Positions 46,720 through 61,129 are shown, counted from the first letter of the stretch. The stretch is 64,000 bases of DNA from Sinonovacula constricta (GCA_007844125.1 CM017568.1:11417854-11481853), one strand, 5' to 3'. Notes: a model not told the origin generated them from the sequence alone. A program made the numbers and translations.

Positions 46720-47909
46720 CCAGTAATTCTACATGAGAGTTGATACTGTTAAATGTAGTAGAGAGATTTTAAAGCAATTGTCATCTTACAACCGTTTTTA
46801 TTGAGTCAGACAATAACTAAGGCGCCATTTTGTATGTTGTTTAAAACCTTTGTCATGTTAGCCAACAAATGATATATAATTGAATCTGCTGCAAGAGAGT
46901 CGCCTTAAAGTATATACAGTATTAACAGGATCTAATATTTTTTTCGATATTTTACTCAACACAATGCGGGCACATTGAGAAGTATGAACATTATGGTTGA
47001 TCGTTTTAAGCAAAACACGAACGCCAAGCAATGCTTACAATGCATAAACACATCCTTTTGAAAGAAAGGCGATATCGCATACTAGTATTTTTATATTAAC
47101 AAGTGATCCGTATTTAAGAAGACACCGCTCCCGTTTCATGCATCAAGCATTTAATAACTGCCTGCATATAGACACAATCATCATGACAACGGGTAGATCT
47201 GGGTTTTTTTGTGTAAATAAATTGCAAAAGCGCAGCCATACAAATTAAGCAGAAGAAGTCATTGTTTTCTAAATGCTTTACTTTGTTGTAGTAAATACAC
47301 TATCGCTAAATTTTCTTTCACATAACCTGTGTTTGATAAGAATCTTGGAAGTCTAGAACGCCATTAGCAACATCACATTTCGCCATTATGCGAGCTCTAT
47401 CGACAAAGTTAAAGAATGATATGCAATATTTGTTGCCACTAAATATCTGCCCAGAAATGCTGTGAATATGATCAGTCATAATTGATTTATGTTCTCATGT
47501 ATTTAACAATTTCTCTACCTGTATTGACGTCTTCCTTACAATAATAATTTAAATACATTCATAACATCATGTTTATTCACTGTGTCCATTGTAAATTTAA
47601 CTTGTACATTATCTGTTTGTACCATAATGTATTTGCATATGTAAACTCACTGTAAAAGTGGAAATAAAGAGTAAATAAACGACAAACATGCCCTGACCGA
47701 ACGAAAGACACATTTCTAGGTTTGAGATTAATGTCATAAATGCATGTAACTAACTACGCAAGCAATTAAAATTTATCTACAGTTATAAATTGTCGTGGTC
47801 GCTTTGTCAGATTGTGTTTCGTAGCAGAAAGCCACCGGTAACCTCCCCACTGATTGGCTATTGGCTCATCTTAGGACATGGTCCACGTCATGATATTTAT
47901 TCCCCCCCC

Positions 47910-47942
<33 letters not shown>

Positions 47943-49456
47943 AAAATAACAGAATCGTTAGATTAATGTACGACAAACGATAACACGAACAACACTTAAT
48001 TAGTATCATTAATCAACTTGGTAACTTGCTATATTTCCAGTACTTGACAACATACTTCGTGTTTTTTAATTAATAATTACCATCAAATCATCAAAATAAC
48101 AGGAAGTATTCGAACCAATACTTCTAAGATAAGGACTGTAAGATAAAAAGAATTAATGCCATTAAAATAAAACAGTTTTGGCGATTGGCTGAGAATCTAT
48201 TCTAAAACCGCCCCAATATAATAATGCATTTTCGCACAATATTAATATGACACTATTTTAAAGAATCGTTATGTTAATATTGACTTAGTATATAAAACAC
48301 TAGATTTGGCTATGGTGTTTTACTTTCGAAGATAAACCTCGACGGTAAAATGGGAAAGCAACCCGGCAAAAGGGCAGTCACATCTACAGACATAGCATGT
48401 TGACACACCCACTTGTGAAATGGTACAGCGAAAAGTAACAACGAGAGAGGAAAGTATGGCGAAGAGCGGATATCATAAAGGCATGCTTGCAACGAACTAC
48501 ACCAAAGCCCTACCCTGAAGTGGCAGGTGCGCACTTTCGGTCCCCAAGAGTACTCAAAGTTGGATAACGATACATTCGAAAAAGGCCTACATGTACATGC
48601 AAATGTATTGAGCTAGATGGATTTAGAGCCCAATTACCTGCTCTTGGTTGTCCATGTGGCGGAGGTTAATATGAAAAAGAGTATCTAACAGCACAGGGAG
48701 CAATATGTGACATTTAAACCATCTGAAATCATAGCAGAAATTTACGTTAGACAGTTAATTACACTGTTATGTTGCTGTGAGTGTGAGAAAAGTCAGGACA
48801 AGTAATTTGGAAATCCAGTGATTTAGCCTAGTCAAGCGTTCTGAGTGGACTAATACTGTAGATAGTGGTTTTAGCCTCCTGTAGCTGCTTAAAGTGCTGG
48901 ATGACCTATGGTTTTCCTTGAATTTTTAAATGTGCGTTGCATCATAAATCGGGGAGAATAATGACTGTATAATTCAGTGTCTTGCCTTCATACGTTAACA
49001 TTGAATCCTTAAAGAAATAAAAAAATGGGGTCCGACCCCACAAATACGTACAACAATCTCAACTTACATGACATACACTATTAATTAATATCAAATCGCG
49101 AACGTGCTGTTTGAGTGGTGTAAGTTTAAATCCCGATTGCACTATTTTCTTTCCAAAAGCATGAGATGATAAAATTATACTAATGGCTTTTGTCATAACC
49201 TGGTATAGAGCCGCAGAAAGCAGTGGGACCGCGCGCGGGACATCGGAAATAGCTCGGCCTTGTACATAAAGCATAGTCAGTAGAACACTCGTTCTTATAA
49301 CAGTTTAAACCCTCTTTTAAACCTTTTCATTTAGTCACTGAATGATATTCCTTTGTAGCTTTGTTTATTTATAAACCTTTATTTACATGTATGTATCTCT
49401 GTATTTCACAACAGCGGAAACATATAATATTTTTGCGCTCTTAAAACAGATACAAA
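46720..49456. other. Intergenic, between gene A and the relic
   Basis: AT-rich, with a poly-C tract at 47902-47941. No gene seen; a minus-strand open frame at 48310-48534 has no recognisable domain. Confidence 0.5.
47902..47941. repeat. Poly-C tract (about 40 bp)
   Basis: A run of C interrupted by a single T. Length may be unreliable in the assembly. Confidence 0.9.
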
Positions 49457-49604
49457 AAAAGAGTTTGCAACGCTTAGGCTTCTTCCTGTGTGCGCTACTC
49501 TTTGTCAAGCTGCTAAGTCATTGTTTCGTATTTTTAGTTTAAACTTATTTCTTTATAGCAGATTGAGAAACAAGATATTTGCTTATTTTTCTAATTGAAA
49601 TGAT

Positions 49605-49975
49605 ACTCCTTTCTTTTCTAAACACCTTGGATATTTATTTTCAATGACGTCACTACTTTAGTCATAACTTATCAAGGTAAACATCAGCGCTTGGACATAT
49701 ATTCAAATGGATCGGTTTTCTTTTCATTGCTTGCATTTGAGAAACCTATCAGAATGTGAGGTTAGAGCTCTGTAAAACCGGTTTAAGCACATCATTCGGC
49801 CCATATTGCCGACTAACCGTTCCAAGGCGGTAACTGTCGGGTTTGCTCTTTTAGTTAAATGACTCACCACAAATTTGTTTTTACTTTATACGTGGCTTGC
49901 GTGTGAAATACCTTTGTCCTGTGCCTTTTCAGAATTTGGTATATGTTGCAATGCTCATAGGACTTTTTCATATAT
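49605..49975 (-). repeat. Inverted duplicate, left copy
   Basis: Reverse complement of 56710-57100 with clear, gapped identity, e.g. GCGGTAACTGTCGGGTTTGC at about 49830 against its complement at about 56850. Lies in the enlarged intron of the relic gene. Confidence 0.85.
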
Positions 49976-50910
49976 TCTTATTGTTAACACTTTATCCAGT
50001 TTTCTTATCATTATATTAGAAAACGCAGATCAATATCAATACTACTACTGCAATATCAATACCAGAAGGTGAATGAAGTTTTTGAAAGAATTATGTTAAG
50101 CTAAGAGGCTGTTTACCTTTGTACAGCATTAAATAAAATGTCTTTTATTGGTTGACTTTTAATCTTTTTAATGCACTGAGTATGGGGTAGAGGGTGTCTG
50201 GGGTAGGCTGTTCCTTTATGCTGGGATATCTTGGTCCTGACCACAATTCGACTCATATTGAAATAATCGTAAAATACGAATAACTGGCATGTCGCTAAGA
50301 TTCTTGTTTATTTTATCCGTAACAAATACACCTCTCTAATTACTGAACATAAAGTAAAAATTAACGGCTTACACTGATGCATATTGTTAAAATAACACAG
50401 TATTTTAGAGAACATATATCACCTACATAGTAATCTACACCTATCTCAATCCTTTAATCTCTGTGAAATGTTTTCTGCGATTTAATCAGTAGATTTTACG
50501 ATGCAAGTACACGAAATACGCTTTTTCCGCCATTATGCCACCAACTCTGTTCCATTTTATGACGCCAAAATCCTAAGATTCGATGTATGTATGATATACA
50601 ACATACTAATTATATAATATATTATAAAACGAGAAAAATATGTTCGGGTTATTCCTTGAACGAAGCGATAATTGTCGAATTAAATCATTTTTATTTGTCG
50701 AGACGACCCGCCCGAATCGGATTAGAGTGGGAAATCTTCAATTACCCTAATTAGACGAAAAAATCGTAAGTATTACAAAAGTTTTTTTTAATTAAACATG
50801 CTCACTCGTTTAATCGTTAGAAGTAGCAGGCCACTGGTAACATCTGTATTTTACATTTTTTAATATCTCCTGTCCTAAAAAAACAAGAACACTCATTCCT
50901 CAAGTTACGG

Positions 50911-51011
50911 GAGGCCCCGTGATGTCAGCACTCTATCTGCTTGAAGTGGACACCGTCTCCAGATAACAGAAAAGCTGTTGATGGGACGATATACCCAATA
51001 AACATAAACAA
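50911..51011 (+). mobile_element. SINE family B fragment inside the relic's exon 2
   Basis: GCTTGAAGTGGACACCGTCT through CCAATAAACATAAACAAAC, the reverse-complement of family B's 3' body. No tRNA head remains. Confidence 0.75.
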
Positions 51012-51112
51012 ACTCATTCCACTGGGCTAGTCCTACTTGGATGGATGTAACTGTTGTGGGTGTAGACAAGCGGGCAACCCGGGTTGCACGAAAAGAGCGT
51101 GCGTTAAGCCGA

Positions 51113-53860
51113 TTCGCCCGGACCAATCGGAACACCTCGGATAATTCACGAATCATCTCTCGGATGTATGTAGGTAGTCGGATCACCTCGGCCGTTTCCC
51201 TGAATGGGATCTCTTTTGAGACAGACGTCAAAACAAAGATTGCAGCTTAACTACAGTACGATGCCAGTAAAACTTCAATTTGTGGCGGTTTCAAATTTAA
51301 ATCATCGTATTTTAATTTATCCAGCGCAGCAGACTCGCAGCTGTTAAAGGATGGCAGTGTTTATGTTTTGTGCGAACTACATATTCATATTCTTCTTCCG
51401 ACTTTCGGCGAACAGATACAACCGAGGGATGATTGTCCCCAGGCGCGTTTCTGCCATTACGCACTTTACGCACGTGCGTAACCTCCGTTCGAAAAATCGA
51501 AAATCTAAAAGTACCATAAACACTTAAAAAGTTGATGCCGGCCCCTGGTTAGGAATAATATATTTTATTTGCATAGTTTCTGTGTTATAAAATCTTTTTG
51601 CCACACCAATCAAGTTGAAAAGGTTTAAAATGATTAAACTTATACACATCAGGATTTTAGTCGTTCATATTTTTCGTCAAGTTCCTTGCATGTCCGCATT
51701 TTACATGTTATTCATTAGAAAAAGAACTGTATATTCAAAAGTATTACTACAAAGGTTATTTCCCTTGTAATTGTGCGTAACTTCAAAAACCGCCCAGATA
51801 CGCGCCTGATTGTCCCGAGGACGGAATAACCCTAGGAGTTCCGATTGCGCCCGTACTGCCTATTTCGTCCCGTGCAACCACTTCCAGTAACGGAAGAAAT
51901 CCTACACCCAATTCGTGATTGAACACATGTATTTTCTTTTTCCAAAGAAATCAATCGAAGAAAAATGTAACTGTTTGATCGACGATAAATAACTTTAATT
52001 TTGTCGTTCCGCTGTTTTGCAAAATATTCCTAACTAAATGCAAAACGTTCACGTTTATTTTTTGTGTGCAAAACTTCAGTTCTGACCAAAACGTTCACCA
52101 ATCAACGCATATTCCTGCAATTTTGTATTATTTAAAGTAATATCAGTTTCCTATCATAGCCACCCAGCAGGCTTATTTTCATTAAGAGTCACATTATTAA
52201 CACACTTGTTTTACACACTATAACATAGTCATAAGTCAAACAATAACATACCAAAACGTTTTGAAACTACACATATGTACCTTCTATTGTTATATTGATT
52301 AACATGGAATGAACGTGAGCTCTCATCAATCAGTAACGCATGTAACTAGTTGTCGGACGTTGTGTACATGTTGATGTGTAATATTTTATTCTTTTGCTAT
52401 ATAAATTATTCAAAAATTAAAATGGTAAAGTTATGCATCTTTAAAAAAGCTTCTGCACGATTGCAGATAGTATGTTTTGTTAGAATTATAACATCAGGTG
52501 GTTCTTTTTAAGGGATTTGCCGGCATTTTTTGCCGATACTGTGCAGCGACATTTCTATCATTATAGCACAGGACCACTCATAAGGAGCACAGGGACTGAA
52601 CCCGGCCGGTCCATTATACTGACACCGACGAGTCAGGCGTAATGCTGTCCCCGTAGCCCCGAGCGTTAGGAGGGAAACCAGGTTCTTTTATAATATATAT
52701 AATGATAATAATGGAAACAAACTTTTTAGTTGTTGTTGCTGATCACGAGTATTAATTATATTATATGACCGGGGGAGAAGTGTGTGCGATACTCTGGAAA
52801 ATTTCGCAAAGATAAAACGGCGCAGAGTCATGATTTTTTTTTCATTTATAATTATCCTGAGTTTGGAAACAACATAATCATTTGTTTTACAATAATGTCT
52901 GTTTTTTTTAAACCAGTATCAATTGTCAATGTTGCTCTGCGAGGGTTATGCAATTTTTGTTTAACAACGATGTCATAATAACGGTGTGTTAAATGAAAAT
53001 CTTCTGAACTTTATGGTTACATGTGAAACTGCATCGCATCATAAATTAAAAATATAAGAAATCCACAAAGTTATTTGATTCCCCGAAATATGTTCTTGTT
53101 TATCCATTGCAAAATACATTTTCCTTTGACGCAATGTTAAATTTAAAGAATGTTTGTATAGAAACTTACATGTATTACATTTTGTATAACATATACTATG
53201 AACATTGGATTACATATTGTATTGCATATTGGGCATACTGTTTTATTCTGATTTGAAATAAGTTTTAATAGATAGTTTCCATGTGATGTCATAGGCACTC
53301 ATAAGACAGTTTAAGGCAGCCAGCTTTGAAGGCTGAATCTAATGCAGGCGAAATCTTGAAACATGTCCTGTATAAATTGCACCACTGTGTTTTTTAAAAG
53401 ATACACAAAGGAACTAATGACAAGAAAATAATTATACTATACAATTCATCTGGAAATCCCTTAAAAAATTTCTTAACAAAGATGGTTGCCAAGATAAGGA
53501 ATCTTCACTGATGTGGAAACTATCTATACTGCAGACAGTAGTATATTATTCATGAATAGGAAAGTATATAATGTGGTGTTTGTAATCCAACTTACATGTT
53601 ATTACTCACGTATGTGATTTCGAAATAATATAATAAATTTGTATCGCGGAAGTAAATAGAAACAGACAATCAACGTATAGTTTTTTTTTACTGTCATCTA
53701 CTGCCAAACATTCATTTGTTTTCATTGGTTGACTTCTAACTTAACCTCCAATCAGGTCACGTCGCTGTCATATATACGTCACAGCAATTTATCACACTGC
53801 ATGACACGCGTTACGTTCATTCTATGAACAGTATCCGCGCGTAATACACTCGAGGAAACA
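51113..53860. other. Intergenic, between the relic and gene B
   Basis: AT-rich with one SINE family A fragment at 52511-52681. A short stretch at 51810-51850 (GAGGACGGAATAACCCTAGG, AGTTCCGATTG) resembles subterminal transposon sequence at about 21815-21850. No gene seen. Confidence 0.5.
52511..52681 (-). mobile_element. SINE family A, tRNA head missing
   Basis: GGGATTTGCCGGCATTTTTT to GAGCGTTAGGAGGGAAACCA: body and tail only. Confidence 0.8.
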
Positions 53861-53867
53861 CCATCTG

Positions 53868-53875
53868 TATAAATA
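53868..53875 (+). promoter_or_regulatory. TATA box, peptide gene B
   Basis: TATAAATA, 95 bases before the ATG, the same spacing as in genes A and C. ACGTCA-type sites occur upstream at about 53775. Confidence 0.6.
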
Positions 53876-53962
53876 CAACACCAGATTTTACGGTGAAGCA
53901 GACATCTTCTGTAAACAGTACGCTATCACCAATACCTCCGGAACAGAACGAAAGAAGACATC

Positions 53963-54920
53963 ATGAACAAGTTGGCTGTTGTCTGTATTCTTGCCGCATG
54001 TGTGGTCGCCTGCATAGCTGGTAAGTCTTATGTCATTTATTTATTACCATATTTGAAGCTTAATATGAAATTTTATTGCATCAGAAAACTTTGTATTTTA
54101 AGTTAAATGCCTTCTCTTTCGATTATAATATTAAGTTATATTTTGCCTTGTTTTTGTATAGTGATGTCATAACAATAACAGTTCCGTTTATTATTACACT
54201 GAATATTGAACAATTGAGCAATTTTAAACAATTTAAAACATCGTACAATTTTACAATGCAGCGTTTTCGATATTATAATAATTTTATATTTAAATGATGC
54301 AGTTTGCCCGATATTTTTAATAAAAATTTTAGTGTAGTGTTTTATATGCAATAAAAACTTACAATTGCATTTCTTATGTGGGTTTGAATAGAAAGAAAAG
54401 GACGCTTACGTAAATATTGTTTCAAGTTTAAAATGTTAATCTAAACATACACTAAGTAATTGGAGGTTGTAAAAATGTTTTGTCTTCTTTGTTGTACAAA
54501 AAGAAGAAATACAAAAACAACAACAACAACAACACAAAAACAACACAAAACAACACAAAACAACAACAAAAAACACAACAACAAACAAACGCAGTTAAGA
54601 TAAGCTCTCTTTATTCGTTAGAAAGAAAAAAATCCGACAGTATTTTATAGATATCGTTTTTGTCATTTTTTGCAGACTACCCAGCAATTGGCAGCCGATT
54701 CTGTCGTGACTACAGAGGGCGTCTCGTTCGACCGGGCCAGTCCTTTTACGACGGATGTAACACATGCACGTGTGGAATAAATGGCACACCGTCCATCTGC
54801 ACTATGCGATTTTGCGGACCCCTTTCCGGATCCGGGGGTCTGGTGAACCCTGGCGGTAGATTGGGAAGCTGGCCCCGTGGGGGAAGACTGGGAGGCATCG
54901 TCAACCCAATCGCTTACTAG
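53963..54920 (+). CDS. Secreted pacifastin-like six-cysteine peptide, gene B (2 exons, 100 aa)
   Basis: Exons 53963-54020 and 54676-54920, intron 655 bp in phase 1, as in genes A and C. Signal peptide MNKLAVVCILAACVVACIA, then a core with the same spacing: C-x17-CNTCTC-x3-G-x4-CT-x3-C. RDYRGRLVRPGQSFYDG between the first cysteines is nearly that of gene A. The predicted P1 residue is Met (CTMRFC) rather than Arg, which in pacifastins would favour elastase- or chymotrypsin-like targets (inference). The tail is the most diverged part: Gly-rich with Trp and Arg (GSWPRGGRLGG) but it still ends GGIVNPIAY. The paralogue A/C upstream sequence is not conserved here, so this is the older branch. Confidence 0.85.
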
Positions 54921-55376
54921 ATTAATTTCTATTTATAGTATTTTGTGATACCTCATGTAAAATGTGTAATTATTATGTACATTTATTTTCGCATCACATC
55001 GCATCACATCCTGTGCCTTTTGCGAATGGTAGACAGTTACATGTAAAAATGTTCTTGTGAATATTATAATCTTGATTCCTATTTGTCTCGAAATGCCACC
55101 CAGAAAATACTTATGCTGTTTAAATAGTATTATATAGTTGTTATCATTTAACTTATTAGTAGAGAATTTTATTGGAATCCTTTAGTAGACTAATTTCTTT
55201 TTGTAAACAAATTAATTCACGTGGTGTTATTCAATGTTGGTGATATTCTTTCAGTTGCTATTCTCATAGCGATACTGAGTTTGCCCATGTTCTCGTATTA
55301 TCGCCAGATGCCATTATTTTCATTCTGCTCATCTCTCTGTCGTGTTTATACTTTGCCTAATATGCAATTAATATAC

Positions 55377-55382
55377 AATAAA
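55377..55382 (+). terminator. Candidate polyadenylation signal, peptide gene B
   Basis: AATAAA, 457 bases after the stop. Confidence 0.45.
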
Positions 55383-56709
55383 CACCCAATTATTGAAGGA
55401 AATACATTGTTGTTATCTTTTTAACCTAGAATGACAAATTACTCTTTTCTTGGAAAGAGTTCTTGTGTAGATTGGACCAAGCAAATGCATACGCAGACAC
55501 ATTTATAGTTGTCAACGTTACCTTTTAACAATAATAACCTAAATTAAAATTGTAAAAGAGTTGCTGTATATAAAAGCACAAGTGAATGATACAAAGCTGA
55601 ATAAAACAAACTAGAACAACATATACTTATGTCTATGAGATATTTTGATGAAAACTAATATTCTCATTCAACAAAGGAATTCTGTATTTTGCTTTTCATT
55701 TGGTTTAAAATAAACACATTTAAATTAAATATAAATGAAAGTAATTAAATTTGACTGTAATTTGCTATAGTAAATTAACTAAACTTAACAAAACAAATGA
55801 ACATATTGTCTAAGTTATTAAACCGTAAAACACAGCAAATATGGCCTAATCTTCTCGAAAATAACAATCTATATATTTCATAAAATGTTTCGTAAATTAC
55901 AAATATTACATGTAACACCAGCTTCTCACCTCAGCTGTTATACTATGAATAGTATGTTTTCTCACAATAACCGAGTTGCTCTTTTTTTTTTTTTATTTCA
56001 TTCCGGCTTTACTACCAAGAAACTTTTTTTGTCCATAATCAGACCATCATTCCCCACCCTAGCATAGCTTTATTTTACTACAGTTAATTCATTAAATATG
56101 TAATTACGCTTTTTCTGATTCACCTGAATCAAGCAATGTTTTAGAATGACTATGAAATGATATCAATAATTTTGTTGTGATGTACAAGTGTAGGATAGAA
56201 CGAGTGTATAGCTGTTAAAAATGCTAAACAAACGAAAGCAATTTTTTAACAAAATTCACATACTAAAACAGTGTTAACTAACATTACCCATATGTTTAGA
56301 TGAAAACCGCTCTTTCTATGGGAGGTGATGGTGGTGTCCTTTGATGACACTACATTCATCATTTATATAAAAACATCGTGTAAAGAGTGTACGTAAGAAA
56401 GCATACTTTCTATCAAACGTTCAATTTTCGGTATTATAACACTTCCCATATTAACCATCAATGTTATAAACCTGTCACGCGCAACTTATTTAATGATGTT
56501 CATACCAAAAGCCAAGTTCCATATGCCCTAAATTTTTTACGATGTTAGCTTTTGTAATATTTTAAAATATTTTTAGATATTTAAAATAATTTTAGAATTA
56601 CAAAATCCATTTGTTGCTTTTGGGTAGTGTCGCCCGGTGTTGATACTTAAACAAATGGTAAGCGTCTTGGTTTAGATTTGTCCCAGCCTCTTATAAAAGT
56701 ATTTCCTTA
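55383..56709. other. Intergenic, nothing seen
   Basis: AT-rich sequence with no gene, SINE or tandem repeat recognised. Confidence 0.5.
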
Positions 56710-57100
56710 ATTCAAGAATATATGACAAAGTTCTATGAGTATTGCAACATATACCAAACTCCGAAAAGGCCCAGAATAAAGGTATTTCACATGCAAGCCA
56801 AGCGAAAAGTAAGAACAAATTTGTGATGAGTCATTTAACTAAAAGAGCAAACCCGACAGTTACCGCCTTGGAATGGTCAGTCGGCAATATATGGGCCGAC
56901 TGGGGTGCTTTAACCGGTTTTACAGAACTCTAACCTCGCACTTCCTGACGAGTTTCTCAAATGCAAGTAACGAAAAGAAAAACGATCTATTTGAAAACAA
57001 AATGTCCATGCGCTGATATTTTCTATACGTTATGGCGAAAGTAGTGACGTCATCGAAAAATAATGTCCACATAGTGTTCAGAAAAGGAATGTTATTGTTT
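56710..57100 (+). repeat. Inverted duplicate, right copy
   Basis: Partner of 49605-49975 in opposite orientation. The two bracket gene B and part of the relic. No terminal inverted repeats were identified, so it could be either a dispersed element or part of a segmental inversion. Confidence 0.85.
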
Positions 57101-58372
<1,272 letters not shown>

Positions 58373-58703
58373 GTAAAAATTTGTATATGTTTGTATTCAT
58401 GTTTAAATATATATTTACCACGCGTTCTCTTATATTTCTACAATATACGTACATATTATATCTTGTAACTTTGTTGTGGATAGTCCATTTTGTAAATAAA
58501 TATCCATGAACTCAGAGCACGTTTTCTTACATGTTGTAGACGGTTACACACAATCAGCTTATTGGTGTTAATTTACGGGGTGCCAGGTAAACAAGATAAG
58601 ATACCGCTGTCAAAGATAAGGAATTACAATATTTTTAAAAAGAAAAAAATCTCAGTATGATACAATTTTATATATAAGCAGTCTAAATCGACAAATTAGA
58701 TAA

Positions 58704-58987
58704 GGGATTGGGATTGGGATTAGCCGGCATTTTGGCCGATACTGCGCAGCGACATTTCTATCATTATAGCACAGGGGCACTTATGAGGTGCCCAGGGACT
58801 GAACCCGGCCGGTCCATTATACTGACACCGACGAGTCAGGCGTAATGCTGTCCCCTTAGCCCCCAGCGTTAGGAGGGAAGCCACTACTACCAACTTTAAA
58901 GTCTTTGGTATGACCCAGCCGGGGATCGAACCCACGACCTCCCGATCCGCAAGCCGACGCTCTACCACCTGAGCTATTGCGGCCGGT
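58704..58987 (-). mobile_element. Full-length SINE family A with intact target-site duplication
   Basis: Flanked by GACAAATTAGATAA at 58690-58703 and 58988-59001. Minus strand: box A TAGCTCAGGTGGTAGAGCG, box B GGATCGAACCC (one change from the family), conserved body, tail with GGGATT-like repeats. The exact 14-bp duplication indicates recent LINE-type retrotransposition. Confidence 0.95.
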
Positions 58988-59354
58988 GACAAATTAGATA
59001 AATATAGACAAATTTTCATTTTACGAGTTTTAATATATTTTAGCAACAACAATACTTTTTGTTATAGTAATTTTTAACTTGACATGCCTATAAGAGTAAG
59101 ATATATATCACATACCGTTAATGGTCTTTAAACTATTACTGACATAGTCACAACAAACATTCGACGCTTTATTGCGGTCACCCAATTCGACGAACTATGA
59201 CGCATGGATAATTAGACCACGTAAGTGCATATGAGCGAAACGGGGCATTCATTGCTTGCGTTTTATGCCCTATTCTGTCAACGCTGGCTGGCGTAAAAAC
59301 ATTACGCTGGATCGACGACCTTGATACACGGAGTTGGATTCGCTGATACGTCGT

Positions 59355-59450
59355 TGACGTAGTTACGGTTCTGTGATTAAATTACGCCCTAGCAACTCGG
59401 CACAGGTATATAAACCAGTGCACCGTAACAGTGTTCATTCACAAACAACA
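59355..59450 (+). promoter_or_regulatory. Promoter of peptide gene C
   Basis: TCGTTGACGT at 59351-59360 is shared with gene A, TATATAAA is at 59407-59414 (93 bases before the ATG), then TTCATTCACAAACAACAGTA. The CRE half-site is kept but not the full palindrome. Confidence 0.65.
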
Positions 59451-59499
59451 GTACAGTAATCTCATCTTGTGCGAGCTTGGAGAAAAGTAAAATACAACA

Positions 59500-60471
59500 A
59501 TGAACAAGTTTGCAACACTCTGCGTCCTCTTCGTGTGCGTCACTCTCTGTCAAGCAGGTAAGTTCTTTTTCTTTATTTGTTTATAAATATGTTGCTCTAA
59601 TATCTGTTGCACTCCTGGTATATTGGAATCATACCGTAGATGAGTATCATTACTAACATGGTATGGGAAATGTGTCATTTTTTCTTTAGGGAATTTAATA
59701 CGTTTTTAACTGACACGTTTTCCCAACTTATGCTGATCAAGAATCTATGGTTAAAATCCTTCTTTATTGCCATATTGTTGACGCTTTCTTTAGATTATGA
59801 CCTGATGTGAAAGTTATGGCGGGGCTATAGACGTTTACCGTACATTGGTTAAAATGTTAAGACTGCATTGTGGGCGAGGGGCTTTACCAAATTTGGAATA
59901 TATGATAAAGAAACAGTTCTTATCCATATTCAAACGTAGCCTCAAACCCTACTACAAGTCATTACCAGTAGATCAAATATAGCGGACAGCTTTTTGTAAT
60001 ATCCTTAAAAACAACAGAACATGATGTAGATATATGTATATTTTAAAGAACCTCAATTATTTTAAATAAGACAACGAATCTAAAATACATTGAACGTATA
60101 CGTAAACGTTATCATGCCCTATCAATCGGTAAGTCTTAAGTAGTGGCAGGACAATTGTAAAATTTATCCAAAATGTTTAAAAAACGGTAAAAAATGGTTC
60201 ATGTTTTTACTGCCTGTATTTTTCGTTTTCAGTCCTCCAAGCACAGCACCATGTACGTCAACGTTACTGCCGTGACTACAGAGGACAACTAATTCGACCA
60301 GGCCAGTCCTACTATGATGGTTGTAACACATGCTCGTGTGGAATAAACGGCATACCGACAGCTTGCACGAGACGATTCTGTGGCAGCAACATTATTAACC
60401 CTATCCGTCCAGTGAGACCCGTGCGCCCAATCGGTGGAATTGGCGGAATCATTAATCCAATTCGTTATTAA
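59500..60471 (+). CDS. Secreted pacifastin-like six-cysteine peptide, gene C (2 exons, 98 aa)
   Basis: Exons 59500-59557 and 60233-60471, intron 675 bp in phase 1. The protein differs from gene A at few positions: Leu to Phe in the signal peptide, loss of one Tyr before the first core cysteine, Thr to Ser between the third and fourth cysteines (CNTCSC), and Phe to Ile and Val to Ile in the tail. The cysteine pattern, predicted P1 Arg (CTRRFC) and tail NPIRPVRPVRP...NPIRY are conserved. At DNA level exon 1 carries 11 differences in 58 bases against gene A, almost all synonymous, while the first 200 bases of exon 2 carry only four substitutions and one lost codon. Same function and same caveats as gene A. 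Confidence 0.87.
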
Positions 60472-60825
60472 TAACTCACCGAAGAAATGTGTAACTGTTT
60501 CAGCTTCGATAGATAACAATAATTTTAACACATTGCAATAACTCTGTAAAAACTGAAATGCTCTTAGAAACATAGATTTTACAAAATGAGTTTCAATTTT
60601 ATTTTCCAATCCTATGTATTAAAAATTCATTAATTAATAATATCTACATATATATTTTTGTTGAGTAAAGCAACTCGTACTGCAAACTATAAATATGTTT
60701 AAACTGTATTACATATTTGTTGTTTAAACTATTTGGAAAAAAATTCTCCAAAATGTATTGGTAATGTCATTTATGTACTGTTGTCGTCATTTATATTTAT
60801 TTTACCATGCCTCGCCATGATGTGC

Positions 60826-60831
60826 AATAAA
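60826..60831 (+). terminator. Polyadenylation signal, peptide gene C
   Basis: AATAAA within GTGCAATAAATAAA, 355 bases after the stop, conserved with gene A. Homology with gene A continues to GTCGTCAATACAAGCC. Confidence 0.7.
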
Positions 60832-61129
60832 TAAAAGCATATTAAACTCATGTTTTCGTTCGTCGTCAATACAAGCCTTAGAAGCTCCAGGGAAAACAAT
60901 CTGTGGGACGTTATTTAAACAGTAAAATTCAGATTACAGAGTGCAGTTTAAGCAGGGAATACACAAAATTTCATAGAAGTTCAACCGGATTGCAGAATAT
61001 AGAGGTTTCATATTGTAGAAGACAATTTTACTTAAGAAGAAAAAAAAATCGGGACTTTTAAAAAAGGCCCGGATAGCAAATGGTTCCGGTATGTAGAAGA
61101 TACGGCTGTCAGAGATTCTACTTTACATT

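Larger units (their letters stand above)
49457..51112 (+). pseudogene. Relic of a fourth pacifastin-like peptide gene, disrupted by a SINE
   Basis: The exon 1 relic at about 49457-49512 (GTTTGCAACGCTTAGGCTTC ... CTTTGTCAAGCTGCTAAGT) matches exon 1 of genes A and C but lacks the ATG, and the donor GGTAAGT is GCTAAGT. The exon 2 relic is in two parts. About 50845-50910 aligns weakly with the intron end and exon start. 51013-51112 reads SYLDGCNCCGCRQAGNPGCT then KRACVKPIRP, preserving the cysteine pattern and the start of the Arg/Pro tail. A stop replaces the Gln of PGQ (CAG to TAG). A family B SINE (50911-51011) separates the parts. Non-functional as it stands. Confidence 0.8.

Noticed and set aside
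48310..48534. Minus-strand 74-codon frame with hydrophobic centre
   Set aside because: No domain, no splice context and no paralogue; length is within chance expectation.
50020..50072. Alternative exon 2 start for the relic peptide gene (DQYQYYYCNINTRR)
   Set aside because: A superficial likeness to QRYYCRDYRG. The stretch at 50845-50910 plus 51013-51112 gives a better ordered match to exon 2.
58860..58987. tRNA gene candidate (intact boxes A and B)
   Set aside because: The promoter boxes belong to the head of a SINE with body, tail and target-site duplication. No cloverleaf with a 3' acceptor stem was found at this or the other SINE copies.
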